Of a stretch of DNA of 11,953 nt, positions 6,483-11,953 are shown one piece after another. The notes beneath the pieces are model-generated. The model was given only the letters and a program-made list of their open reading frames with translations. It had not been told where the DNA came from and made no database searches. The position numbers and the translations under genes are program-made. Every line of letters starts with the position of its first letter. Position 1 is the stretch's first letter. The DNA is from an uncultured Clostridia bacterium. Its GTDB lineage: Bacteria > Bacillota > Clostridia > Oscillospirales > Acutalibacteraceae. The stretch spans positions 1 through 11,953 of the forward strand of contig CAUCSW010000008.1 of the NCBI GenBank assembly GCA_958445555.1, given 5' to 3'.

Positions 6483-6797
6483 TTATTTTTTATCAAACGC
6501 ATTAAGTTTTAACATTTTCTCTGTACCGGGCTCCGTGTTGGCAATAATATGTGTGCTCACAACGCCCGACACCCTGTTTGCGGCATCCTTAGCCGCCTCG
6601 ATCGCCGCCGTGACCGCATCCACGCTTCCGCGGAATTTGATGCACACAATAAGCGGCACGGGAAGCGAATCGGGATTTCCCGGCTTGTTTTTATCGAAGT
6701 TTTCAACGGTAACATCCGCCGCCTTGCAACCCGCATCACAAGCGGTAAACGCCGCGGCAAGTCCGTAGACCTCGATAAATCCTGTTGCCATTCCCAT
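6483..6797 (-). CDS. Divergent BMC-H shell protein with enlarged pore loop
   Basis: A 104-residue single BMC-domain protein. The fold is clear from ATGFIEVYGLAAAFTACDAGCKAADV at the start, FRGSVDAVTAAIEAAKDAA in the middle and STHIIANTEPGTEKML at the end. Between the first helix and the central strand the usual short EKIGSG pore loop is replaced by a longer segment, about residues 33-48 (NFDKNKPGNPDSLPVP), rich in Pro and Asn. The pore is therefore probably different in shape. Cysteines occur at 20, 24 and 52, which leaves open a metal or cluster site like those of GrpU-type shells, though I see no diagnostic motif. GGAGG lies 7 bases before the ATG. It directly follows the alcohol dehydrogenase gene by 14 bases and opens the shell cluster. 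Confidence 0.9.
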   Translation of the reverse strand: MGMATGFIEVYGLAAAFTACDAGCKAADVTVENFDKNKPGNPDSLPVPLIVCIKFRGSVDAVTAAIEAAKDAANRVSGVVSTHIIANTEPGTEKMLKLNAFDKK

Positions 6798-6811
6798 ATT
6801 GAATCCTCCGC

Positions 6812-8023
6812 TTATTTATTGACTATTGCGATCTTTAAGCCCTGCATTGAAAGGTTGGTCTTCAGTGCTTCGTTGATCTCCTCAAGCGGGAACTTGTGGG
6901 TTATGAGCTTTTCGATCGGCAGACCGATCGCTTTTGCTCTCTTAAGGAAATCGAAGGTGGTCGCATAGTCTCTGAGGGTATATACCCAAGAGCCGACAAC
7001 TGTAATTTCCTTCGCGCACATATCAAAGTGCGGGTTGATCGTTGCGTCTCCGCCGTTTATAAAGAAGCCGAGCTCGCAAAGTCCGCCGCCGTTTCTTATA
7101 AACTTATAGATATTTGAGTGCGCGACGGGCGAACCGGTGCACTGGAAAGCAAAATCGGCAAGATATCCGCCGAATGCATTCTTTACACCCTCGGTAAGTG
7201 CGTCAAGACCCTGATAATCCTTAAAGTTTACGGTGGCATTAGCGCCCATCTTCTTGGCAAATTCCAGTCTCTGGGCATTGCCGTCGACCGCGACGATGTT
7301 TTCAACACCCATCGCGCGGAGGACCGCTATGCACAAAAGTCCTATCGGACCGCATCCCTGAACCGCCACCCTGCTGTTGAAGCGGAGAATACCCACGGTC
7401 TTTGCGCGCTCTACCGCGTGAACAAGCACCGCAGAGGGTTCTATAAGGATACGGGAATCAAGATCGAGATCGCTTACATTGAAGATCGTTGAACCTTCAC
7501 GAACGAATATGTAGTCGGAGAACCATCCGTTGAGATGGATATCGTCATCGGGCAGAAGTCCGTAAACATCCGCTCCACCGACATTCTGCTTGTTGAGATC
7601 GAACATTGTGATGTCCGGATTGTCCTTGAATATCATACAGGTGACGACCTTGTCTCCTATATGAAGGGGCTTGCCGGCACTGTCCTTGGTCACATTCTTG
7701 CCCATGGCGACTATCTCGCCGGTGCCCTCGTGTCCGAGTGCGACCGGGATGAGTCCGAACGGATCGCGCTTAAACTCATGGGCATCGGTTCCGCAGACTC
7801 CGCAGCCTTCGACCTTTACAAGGATATCGCCGTCCCCGAGTTTGGGTATCGGATATTCCTTGACATCAAAGTGCTCAGGGGATGTCAGGACCGCGACATG
7901 TGCCTTTTCGGGAATGCCTCCGACCGATCCTTGTGCGGCAGAAGGTGCAGCCGCTGCGCCGCCGTTCATTGAACTGATGACCTTTTTGACGATCTGTTCA
8001 ATATCATTGGTATTGATTTCCAT
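6812..8023 (-). CDS. Zinc-type (MDR) alcohol dehydrogenase with N-terminal encapsulation peptide
   Basis: A 403-residue medium-chain dehydrogenase/reductase. Residues 1-20 (MEINTNDIEQIVKKVISSMN) form an amphipathic targeting helix very like that of the aldehyde dehydrogenase, joined by an Ala/Gly/Pro linker (21-38). Catalytic zinc ligands are Cys77 (in EGCGVCGTDAHE) and His98-Glu99 (GHEGTGEI). The NAD(P) Rossmann motif is GCGPIG at 223-228, with Asp247 after the second strand favouring NAD. The four cysteines of the usual structural zinc lobe are missing; only Cys129 lies there. In this pathway it would reduce propionaldehyde to 1-propanol and recycle NADH inside the shell, though lactaldehyde reduction cannot be excluded. 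AGGA lies 5 bases before the ATG, and the gene follows the GlcG-like gene by 14 bases. Confidence 0.92.
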   Translation of the reverse strand: MEINTNDIEQIVKKVISSMNGGAAAAPSAAQGSVGGIPEKAHVAVLTSPEHFDVKEYPIPKLGDGDILVKVEGCGVCGTDAHEFKRDPFGLIPVALGHEGTGEIVAMGKNVTKDSAGKPLHIGDKVVTCMIFKDNPDITMFDLNKQNVGGADVYGLLPDDDIHLNGWFSDYIFVREGSTIFNVSDLDLDSRILIEPSAVLVHAVERAKTVGILRFNSRVAVQGCGPIGLLCIAVLRAMGVENIVAVDGNAQRLEFAKKMGANATVNFKDYQGLDALTEGVKNAFGGYLADFAFQCTGSPVAHSNIYKFIRNGGGLCELGFFINGGDATINPHFDMCAKEITVVGSWVYTLRDYATTFDFLKRAKAIGLPIEKLITHKFPLEEINEALKTNLSMQGLKIAIVNK

Positions 8024-8037
8024 ATAGATCCTGCCTT

Positions 8038-8520
8038 CTAAATCAATTTACTAAATACTTTTGCTCCGTAATCTCCGAGAGCGGTATCCTGCTCCGCGGT
8101 ACCTCCGCTTACACCGAGGCCTCCGATCAATTTTCCGTCACCCGAGACAAGAGGAACTCCTCCCCCGAAGATAACAATCCTGCCGCCGTTTGTATTCTGT
8201 ATCCCGTAAAGGCTTCCGCCGGGTGCCGCAAGCTTGCTCAGATCTTTAGTAGGCATCTTGAGTGCCACCGAAGTGAACGCCTTGTTTTCGGCAATGTCAC
8301 GGCTTGCGATGAAGGCTCCGTTCATACTCTGCTGAGATATGATGTTTCCTCCTGCATCAGCTACCGCCACGACCGCCTTTACGCCGAGACGCGCCGCTTC
8401 CTTCTTCACCTCTTCGGTAAGATGAAGCGCAAGCTCCAGGGTCATTTCCGACCCGCCGAAACCGGTATACTCATTAACGGCATTTTTTACCGCTCTGATA
8501 ATACTGTCAGTATCATACAT
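8038..8520 (-). CDS. GlcG/HbpS-PduO C-terminal-like protein, possible BMC cargo
   Basis: A 160-residue protein of the GlcG/HbpS/PduO-C family (also annotated as heme-binding protein). Signatures: MTLELALHLTEEVKKEAARLG, AVVAVADAGGNIISQQSMNGAF, NKAFTSVALKMPT, YGIQNTNGGRIVIFGGGVPL and KLIGGLGVSGGTAEQD. I chose ATG 8520 because GGTGA lies 5 bases upstream; a GTG at 8529 has no good site. Residues 1-17 (MYDTDSIIRAVKNAVNE) are amphipathic and resemble the targeting helices of the neighbouring enzymes, so it may enter the shell. PduO C-terminal domains bind heme or flavin-type cofactors and have no settled role. It lies between the aldolase and alcohol dehydrogenase genes, 15 and 14 bases away, in the same transcript. 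The family call is firm; the job is unknown. Confidence 0.88.
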   Translation of the reverse strand: MYDTDSIIRAVKNAVNEYTGFGGSEMTLELALHLTEEVKKEAARLGVKAVVAVADAGGNIISQQSMNGAFIASRDIAENKAFTSVALKMPTKDLSKLAAPGGSLYGIQNTNGGRIVIFGGGVPLVSGDGKLIGGLGVSGGTAEQDTALGDYGAKVFSKLI

Positions 8521-8535
8521 AGTCGTCACCGACGA

Positions 8536-9339
8536 TTATTTACCGAGCTGAGCAAGAACCTTCTTGGTGATCTCGGCTATAAGATCCTCACTTGACGAAC
8601 CGCAGCCGCCGTTTCCGCCGCAGCCTCCGCAGCCGTGGCAGCTGGGCTTGCCTTCCTTGACATTCGGGCAGAGGTCGGCAGGATGCTTACCCTTGAGACC
8701 AAACTTACGACGAATCTCATAAAGTTTTTCGACCTGCGACTTTGAAAGCTCCTTGGGTCCGCCGAGCATCTTGGAGAGATAAAGAAGCTTTGCATAGAAC
8801 TCAACCGACTCCATCTTATGGTAAGCATTCAGAAGAGAATCGGAATATGTAAGAGCACCGTGATTCTCAAGAAGTACCGCATCAAAATGCTGGAGGTATT
8901 TCTCGACCGCATCGGGTATCTCATCGGTAGAAGGTGTGCCGTATTCGGCTATCGGAACGCATCCGAGAGCAATAACAGCCTCGGGCATGATCGGCTGGGT
9001 AAGCGGAATTCCCGCAATGGCAAAGCTTGTGGCATAAACGGGATGTGCATGAACAACCGAATTAACATCGGGTCTCTGCTTATAAACTCTCATATGCATC
9101 TTGATCTCAGAGGAGGGCTTAAATCCGGGATTTGCCTGGATCACCTTACCGTCGGCGTCGACCTTGCATATGTACTCGGGGGTCATAAAGCCCTTGCTCA
9201 CACCGGTAGGGGTGCAAAGAAACTCATGATCGTTGAGCTTTACGGAGATGTTGCCGTCGTTTGCCGCAACCATTCCCTGACCGTAGATGCGCTTACCGAT
9301 GTCACAGATTTGTTTTTTGATCTCGTACTCTGATGCCAT
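8536..9339 (-). CDS. Class II aldolase (fuculose/rhamnulose-1-phosphate type) with C-terminal encapsulation peptide
   Basis: A 267-residue protein whose first 220 residues are a full aldolase II/adducin domain (FucA-like). Visible: AANDGNISVK (25-34), TPTGVSKG (43-50), PSSEIKMHM with Glu78 as the likely acid/base, zinc ligands His97 and His99 (HAHPVYATSFA), and His160 (LLENHGAL). It would split fuculose-1-P or rhamnulose-1-P to DHAP and L-lactaldehyde, the precursor of 1,2-propanediol. A linker (224-250) holds five cysteines in a Gly-rich setting (CHGCGGCGGNGGCG), followed by an amphipathic targeting helix, residues 251-267 (EDLIAEITKKVLAQLGK). This tail is typical of aldolases of fucose/rhamnose microcompartments. 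It is the first gene after the promoter at 9377-9405, with AAAGGAG 9 bases before the ATG. Fuculose versus rhamnulose substrate is undecided. Confidence 0.92.
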   Translation of the reverse strand: MASEYEIKKQICDIGKRIYGQGMVAANDGNISVKLNDHEFLCTPTGVSKGFMTPEYICKVDADGKVIQANPGFKPSSEIKMHMRVYKQRPDVNSVVHAHPVYATSFAIAGIPLTQPIMPEAVIALGCVPIAEYGTPSTDEIPDAVEKYLQHFDAVLLENHGALTYSDSLLNAYHKMESVEFYAKLLYLSKMLGGPKELSKSQVEKLYEIRRKFGLKGKHPADLCPNVKEGKPSCHGCGGCGGNGGCGSSSEDLIAEITKKVLAQLGK

Positions 9340-9376
9340 TTTTATTTTCTCCTTTATATGCGTTTTTTACAGTTTA

Positions 9377-9405
9377 ATTATATATGTCATTCAAACAAAA
9401 GTCAA
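9377..9405 (-). promoter_or_regulatory. Strong sigma-A promoter of the aldolase-shell operon
   Basis: On the minus strand, TTGACT (9405-9400) and TATAAT (9382-9377) are separated by exactly 17 bases. The -35 has one mismatch and the -10 is perfect. The predicted start near 9370 gives a leader of about 30 bases ending in AAAGGAG and the aldolase ATG. No terminator separates the upstream GTPase gene, so read-through from the glycyl radical enzyme transcript is also possible. Confidence 0.85.
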
Positions 9406-9453
9406 CACAAAAATGTTGTTTTTTGTTGTTTTTTATCTATAAATTGTTGTTTC
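9403..9453. promoter_or_regulatory. Putative operator array: three phased GTTGTTT repeats plus an inverted half-site
   Basis: On the plus strand GTTGTTTT occurs at 9415-9422 and 9425-9432, and GTTGTTTC at 9446-9453. Start-to-start distances are 10 and 21 bases, one and two helical turns, so all copies face the same side. An inverted partner, CAACA at 9403-9407, pairs with TGTTG at 9414-9418 across 6 bases and overlaps the -35 box. DeoR-family repressors often use such short repeats, and the locus encodes one at 1578-2336. The link between the two is inferred. Confidence 0.6.
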
Positions 9454-9458
9454 ACTGA

Positions 9459-9926
9459 TTATTTGCCGTAAAAGCGTTTGTGAAATTCTGCTTTCGGATC
9501 ATAATCGGTCAAGAATTGTTTCAGTTCGTCTATTCCCTCGCCCGTCAGCGAGTCGACTCTGAAGATCCTCTTGCACCCTGAAAGCCTCAGCCAGCGTTCG
9601 GCTCTGTCCGGATCGGCGTTCTTTTTTGTCAATCCGGTGACGATTCCTATGACCTCGCGGTTTGCCATTGAAGCAATGTTGGGTCCGAACAAGGAAAACG
9701 GTTCGTTTGCGTCTATCAGCAGCCCCACAATATCCGCTTCATAACTGTAAAGGGCAAGTGCGCCGCCGAGTATCTTGGTTTCGGCATATTCGCCCGGGGT
9801 ATCTATAAGGAATTCCCGCCTTTCGACGGTCTGCGTTTTGTCATAAGAAATGCTCTCGCCCGTGAGCGCCTGGATAAGCGTTGTTTTTCCGGCTCCGCTC
9901 CTGCCGATAAGTATCAGCTTGTTCAT
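9459..9926 (-). CDS. EutP/PduV-like small GTPase
   Basis: A 155-residue P-loop protein of the EutP/PduV family, which is associated with microcompartments; PduV is reported to act in their placement in the cell. Seen: Walker A GRSGAGKTT (8-16), IDTPGEY (41-47, the G3 motif), and VDSLTGEGIDEL (124-135, G5 region). The G4 position reads TKKN (100-103) where the family has TKxD or SKTD, so the Asp that reads the guanine ring is replaced. GGAG lies 8 bases before the ATG. It sits 13 bases after the EutS-like gene and is the last gene before the internal promoter region. No membrane segment or targeting helix is visible. Its true role in this locus is unknown. Confidence 0.9.
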   Translation of the reverse strand: MNKLILIGRSGAGKTTLIQALTGESISYDKTQTVERREFLIDTPGEYAETKILGGALALYSYEADIVGLLIDANEPFSLFGPNIASMANREVIGIVTGLTKKNADPDRAERWLRLSGCKRIFRVDSLTGEGIDELKQFLTDYDPKAEFHKRFYGK

Positions 9927-9939
9927 AGCGGGAGCTCCG

Positions 9940-10323
9940 TCAGGTCTTGGTTATATCGCACACCGTGAAATGAAGGACATTTTCTGCATACTCCGCCACT
10001 GCACGAACCGCCGATTCAACCTGTGACACGGTTCCCGTGACGATGAGCGTGCCGCTGAAGCGATCGACAAAGCCGAGATCAACGCCCGATGCCTTGGTGG
10101 CTATATCCCCGGCAATAATCGCCGTTTCCGCAGGTGTCATCGTTATGATGCCTATTGCGGTTTTTGAATACTCACCCGCAGGGTCGAGACCGAGCTTGAC
10201 ATACAGTATTTCGTCGGGGTTTGCTATTATATGCGCTATGGTTATCTGCTTACCCGGAACGATTTCCTGGATGATGCGTGCCTTGCCGTCGTTTCTTAAC
10301 GCATCATATATCGTGTTTTCCAT
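9940..10323 (-). CDS. EutS/PduU-type circularly permuted BMC-H shell protein
   Basis: The product is 127 residues from ATG 10323. Diagnostic stretches are RIIQEIVPGKQITIAHIIANP, AIGIITMTPAETAIIAGDIATKA, VDLGFVDRFSGTLIVTGTVSQVESAV and the end HFTVCDITKT, all as in EutS and PduU. These proteins are permuted hexamer subunits whose N-termini build a small beta-barrel over the pore. PduU has been proposed to contact PduV, and here too the gene is followed (13 bases) by the GTPase gene. I chose ATG 10323 because AGGGGG lies 6 bases upstream; an ATG at 10329 overlaps the activase stop (ATGA) and an in-frame ATG at 10344 is also open. The N-terminus is longer than that of EutS by about 15 residues. 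Confidence 0.93.
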   Translation of the reverse strand: MENTIYDALRNDGKARIIQEIVPGKQITIAHIIANPDEILYVKLGLDPAGEYSKTAIGIITMTPAETAIIAGDIATKASGVDLGFVDRFSGTLIVTGTVSQVESAVRAVAEYAENVLHFTVCDITKT

Positions 10324-10325
10324 TT

Positions 10326-11114
10326 TCATCCCCCTATCACGCATATGAGTCCTGACTGTTCTGCGACCCTTTTGAGTATTTGCATCTTCTCATCGGTCGG
10401 CGGAGTTATATGACCCATTTCGTAATTCCTTCCGAGACCGGCGTATTTGTCCTGTCCGAGTCTGTGATACGGAAGAAGATGTATTTTTGTTACATTTTTA
10501 AGACCCGCCGCAAAACGGGCTATCTCTTCGATCTCCTCGGGAGTATCGTTAAATGTCGGTATGACCGGCACCCGTATGACCATATCTGCGGCATTCTCGG
10601 CAACGATCGCCGCATTTTGCAGGATCATCGCATTGTCTCTGCCCGTGAAGGCTTTGTGCTTTTCGGGGTTCATATGCTTTATATCCATAAGGTAATCATC
10701 GATATAAGGCAGTATCTTAAGTATCGTTGCGGCGGGCGCGCAGCTCGTGGTCTCGATTGCCGTATTTATTCCCTTTTCCTTGGCACCTTTAAACAAGGCG
10801 AGTGCAAAATCGGGCTGACAGAAGGTCTCACCGCCCGAGAGTGTCATCCCCCCGCCGCTGCGGCGATAGTATATCCTGTCCTTTTCAACCGTCTCAAGAA
10901 CCTTTGCGGCGGTAATGTCTTCGCCCACGGTTTTTGTCACTCCGCCGATTGTAAGCTCCTCGGTTTTATAATTCTGAGATTCGGGATTGCAGCACCATCT
11001 GCACCTCAGCACGCAGCCTTTTAAGAATACTATCGTTCGTATTCCCGGACCGTCGTGGACGCTGAAGCGCTGAATGTCAAATATGCGCCCGGTCGTATCA
11101 AGATAATCATTCAT
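10326..11114 (-). CDS. Glycyl radical enzyme activase (radical SAM, PflA-like)
   Basis: A 262-residue radical SAM protein that installs the glycyl radical on the enzyme encoded just upstream. It starts with GRIFDIQRFSVHDGPGIRTIVFLKGC. The cluster motif C-x3-C-x2-C is Cys34, Cys38, Cys41 (GCVLRCRWC), and the SAM-binding TLSGGE is at 91-96. The later motifs YLMDIKHMNPEKH, RVPVIPTFNDT and LLPYHRLGQDKY are also typical. Many activases of dehydratase-type radical enzymes are near 300 residues, with a cysteine-rich ferredoxin-like insert after the first motif. Here that segment is short and has no further cysteine set, so the protein is closer to PflA in build. AGGAA precedes the ATG by 8 bases but can fold into a small hairpin. 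Its stop overlaps the region of the EutS start. Confidence 0.94.
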   Translation of the reverse strand: MNDYLDTTGRIFDIQRFSVHDGPGIRTIVFLKGCVLRCRWCCNPESQNYKTEELTIGGVTKTVGEDITAAKVLETVEKDRIYYRRSGGGMTLSGGETFCQPDFALALFKGAKEKGINTAIETTSCAPAATILKILPYIDDYLMDIKHMNPEKHKAFTGRDNAMILQNAAIVAENAADMVIRVPVIPTFNDTPEEIEEIARFAAGLKNVTKIHLLPYHRLGQDKYAGLGRNYEMGHITPPTDEKMQILKRVAEQSGLICVIGG

Positions 11115-11201
11115 AGGAACATTTCCTTATAAGATAATTCGCCGAAAACGGAATACCGGCGTGCTGCCACTCTGCGCTTCAGCGGTCTGCCCGCTTTGCC
11201 C

Positions 11202-11243
11202 GAACCGAACGGTCATGCTGTCAGTAACCGCGCTGTTCGGTTC
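11202..11243 (-). other. Stem-loop across the stop codon of the glycyl radical enzyme gene
   Basis: GAACCGAAC at 11202-11210 and GTTCGGTTC at 11235-11243 are perfect inverted repeats (9 pairs) with a 24-base loop that holds the TGA stop and a further possible 3-pair extension (GGT/ACC). No U tract follows. It may protect the 3' end of the abundant enzyme mRNA or lower flow into the activase gene 106 bases downstream. The fold was found by eye. Confidence 0.4.
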
Positions 11244-11953
11244 TTCTTATTATATCATCCTGCAAAGAGCGGGAAAGTGTTGTAAACAATGCGGAATACC
11301 CTGCCACGCGCACAACAAGCGACTTGTATCTTTCGGGGTGCTTCTGAGCGTCGAGAAGGGTCTCTCTGTCGACAACATTGAACTGCATATGACTGCCCTT
11401 CTGATCAAAATATCCCCTTACGAGCGCCACAAAGCTTTCAAGACCGCTTTCGCCTTTAAGTGCCGAAGGATGGAATTTCATATTGAACAGGGTCCCGTGT
11501 GAGGCAATGTAGTGATCCAGCTTGGAGACCGAGTTGCAGGATGCGGTCGGACCGTGAGTGTCTCTTCCCGCCGCAGGCGAAACGCCGTCGGCAACCGGTG
11601 TGCCTGCAAGGCGCCCGTCCGGAGTGGCGCCGGTCTGCGCGCCGAGAGGAACATTTGCAGAGACCGGGTAAAGTCCCGCCTGGAACATACCCCCGCGCGG
11701 ATTGCGGTATTTTTCGAGAGGCCTTGTATAGAAATACGCAGCTTCCCTTGCAAAGTAGTCCACCTCGGGGACATCGTTTCCAAACTTGTCCAAAGCCTCG
11801 ATATCCTTTTTAAGCCTGTCGTAAAGTGCTTTTTTCTCGGGCTCGGTCGGATTCTTTCCCACGCTCTCGCATATAGCCCTTATCTCATCGACACTGCAGA
11901 TCTTACCTTTATTAGCAAGCTCCTTTACTATCAAAGCGCATATTCTCTCGGTT
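11221..11953 (-). CDS. Glycyl radical enzyme, C-terminal part (propanediol/glycerol dehydratase type)
   Basis: The last 243 or so residues are present; the frame stays open to the right edge (TERICALIVKELANKG), so an apparent start near 11934 is not real. The glycyl radical motif RVAGYSALF is intact; its Gly is codon 11299-11301, 26 residues from the end, with the usual LQDDIIRRTEQ after it. Upstream lie NPRGGMFQAGLYPVSANVPLG, GATPDGRLAGTPVADGVSP and DTHGPTASCNSVSKLDH, typical of dehydratase-type members. With an aldolase and PduP-like enzyme in the locus, 1,2-propanediol dehydratase is the best guess. The other part with the catalytic Cys and Glu, and any targeting helix, is outside the window. 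Choline lyase is less likely because the local genes are sugar-related. Confidence 0.93.
   Translation of the reverse strand, partial: TERICALIVKELANKGKICSVDEIRAICESVGKNPTEPEKKALYDRLKKDIEALDKFGNDVPEVDYFAREAAYFYTRPLEKYRNPRGGMFQAGLYPVSANVPLGAQTGATPDGRLAGTPVADGVSPAAGRDTHGPTASCNSVSKLDHYIASHGTLFNMKFHPSALKGESGLESFVALVRGYFDQKGSHMQFNVVDRETLLDAQKHPERYKSLVVRVAGYSALFTTLSRSLQDDIIRRTEQRGY

Noticed and set aside
11140..11161. CGCCG/CGGCG inverted repeat as terminator after the radical enzyme gene
   Set aside because: The stem has five pairs, a 12-base loop and no U tract on the transcribed strand.
11221..11934. Separate short gene starting with TTG at 11934
   Set aside because: The frame continues open to the window edge and encodes typical radical-enzyme sequence, so this is an internal codon of a partial gene.
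1..11953. tRNA, rRNA, CRISPR, insertion sequence or riboswitch
   Set aside because: No cloverleaf, repeat-spacer array, transposase or long structured leader was seen. A B12 riboswitch was looked for in the two larger gaps and not found.

Overview
The window is most of a bacterial microcompartment (BMC) locus of the glycyl-radical type. All protein genes lie on the minus strand, so transcription runs from position 11953 towards 1. The gene content points to the fucose/rhamnose (1,2-propanediol) class usually called GRM5. It has the end of a glycyl radical enzyme and its activase, a class II sugar-phosphate aldolase with a cargo-targeting tail, an alcohol dehydrogenase and a CoA-acylating aldehyde dehydrogenase with matching targeting helices, a full shell gene set, a PduS/PduT-like electron-transfer pair, acetate/propionate kinase and a DeoR-type regulator. 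GC is roughly half by eye. Strong GGAGG-type ribosome binding sites, A-type promoters and this gene set suggest an anaerobic Firmicute (Clostridia), probably fermentative and possibly gut-associated. I cannot name a genus.

Layout in transcription order. (1) 11953-9459: 3' part of the glycyl radical enzyme, activase, EutS/PduU-type shell protein and EutP/PduV-type GTPase. (2) 9458-9340: an AT-rich control region with a near-consensus promoter (TTGACT, 17-base spacer, TATAAT) and helically phased GTTGTTT direct repeats that look like operators. (3) 9339-4756: aldolase, GlcG/PduO-C-like protein, alcohol dehydrogenase, then five hexameric-type shell genes, three of them near-identical copies. (4) 4755-4529: a 227-base gap with a 24-base perfect palindrome, a terminator-like hairpin and a second candidate promoter. 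(5) 4528-1: pentamer vertex protein (EutN/CcmL), PduS-like flavo-iron-sulfur protein, PduT-like trimer, DeoR regulator, acetate kinase and the N-terminal 115 codons of the aldehyde dehydrogenase.

Inferred pathway. The aldolase splits fuculose-1-P or rhamnulose-1-P to DHAP and lactaldehyde, and lactaldehyde is reduced to 1,2-propanediol. The glycyl radical enzyme dehydrates this to propionaldehyde inside the shell. The aldehyde dehydrogenase makes propionyl-CoA while the alcohol dehydrogenase makes propanol and recycles NADH. A phosphotransacylase (PduL-type, not seen here) would make propionyl-phosphate, from which the kinase makes ATP. PduS/PduT probably move electrons across the shell.

The most unusual item is the shell gene at 5114-5791. 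It encodes a standard 92-residue hexamer domain behind a 133-residue, highly charged extension built partly from pentapeptide repeats. A second strong ribosome binding site sits exactly in front of the internal hexamer start, so one gene probably makes two shell isoforms. Also notable are the phased operator, the terminator-plus-promoter break before the vertex gene, the cysteine-rich linker of the aldolase and a shared targeting-helix consensus on several enzymes.
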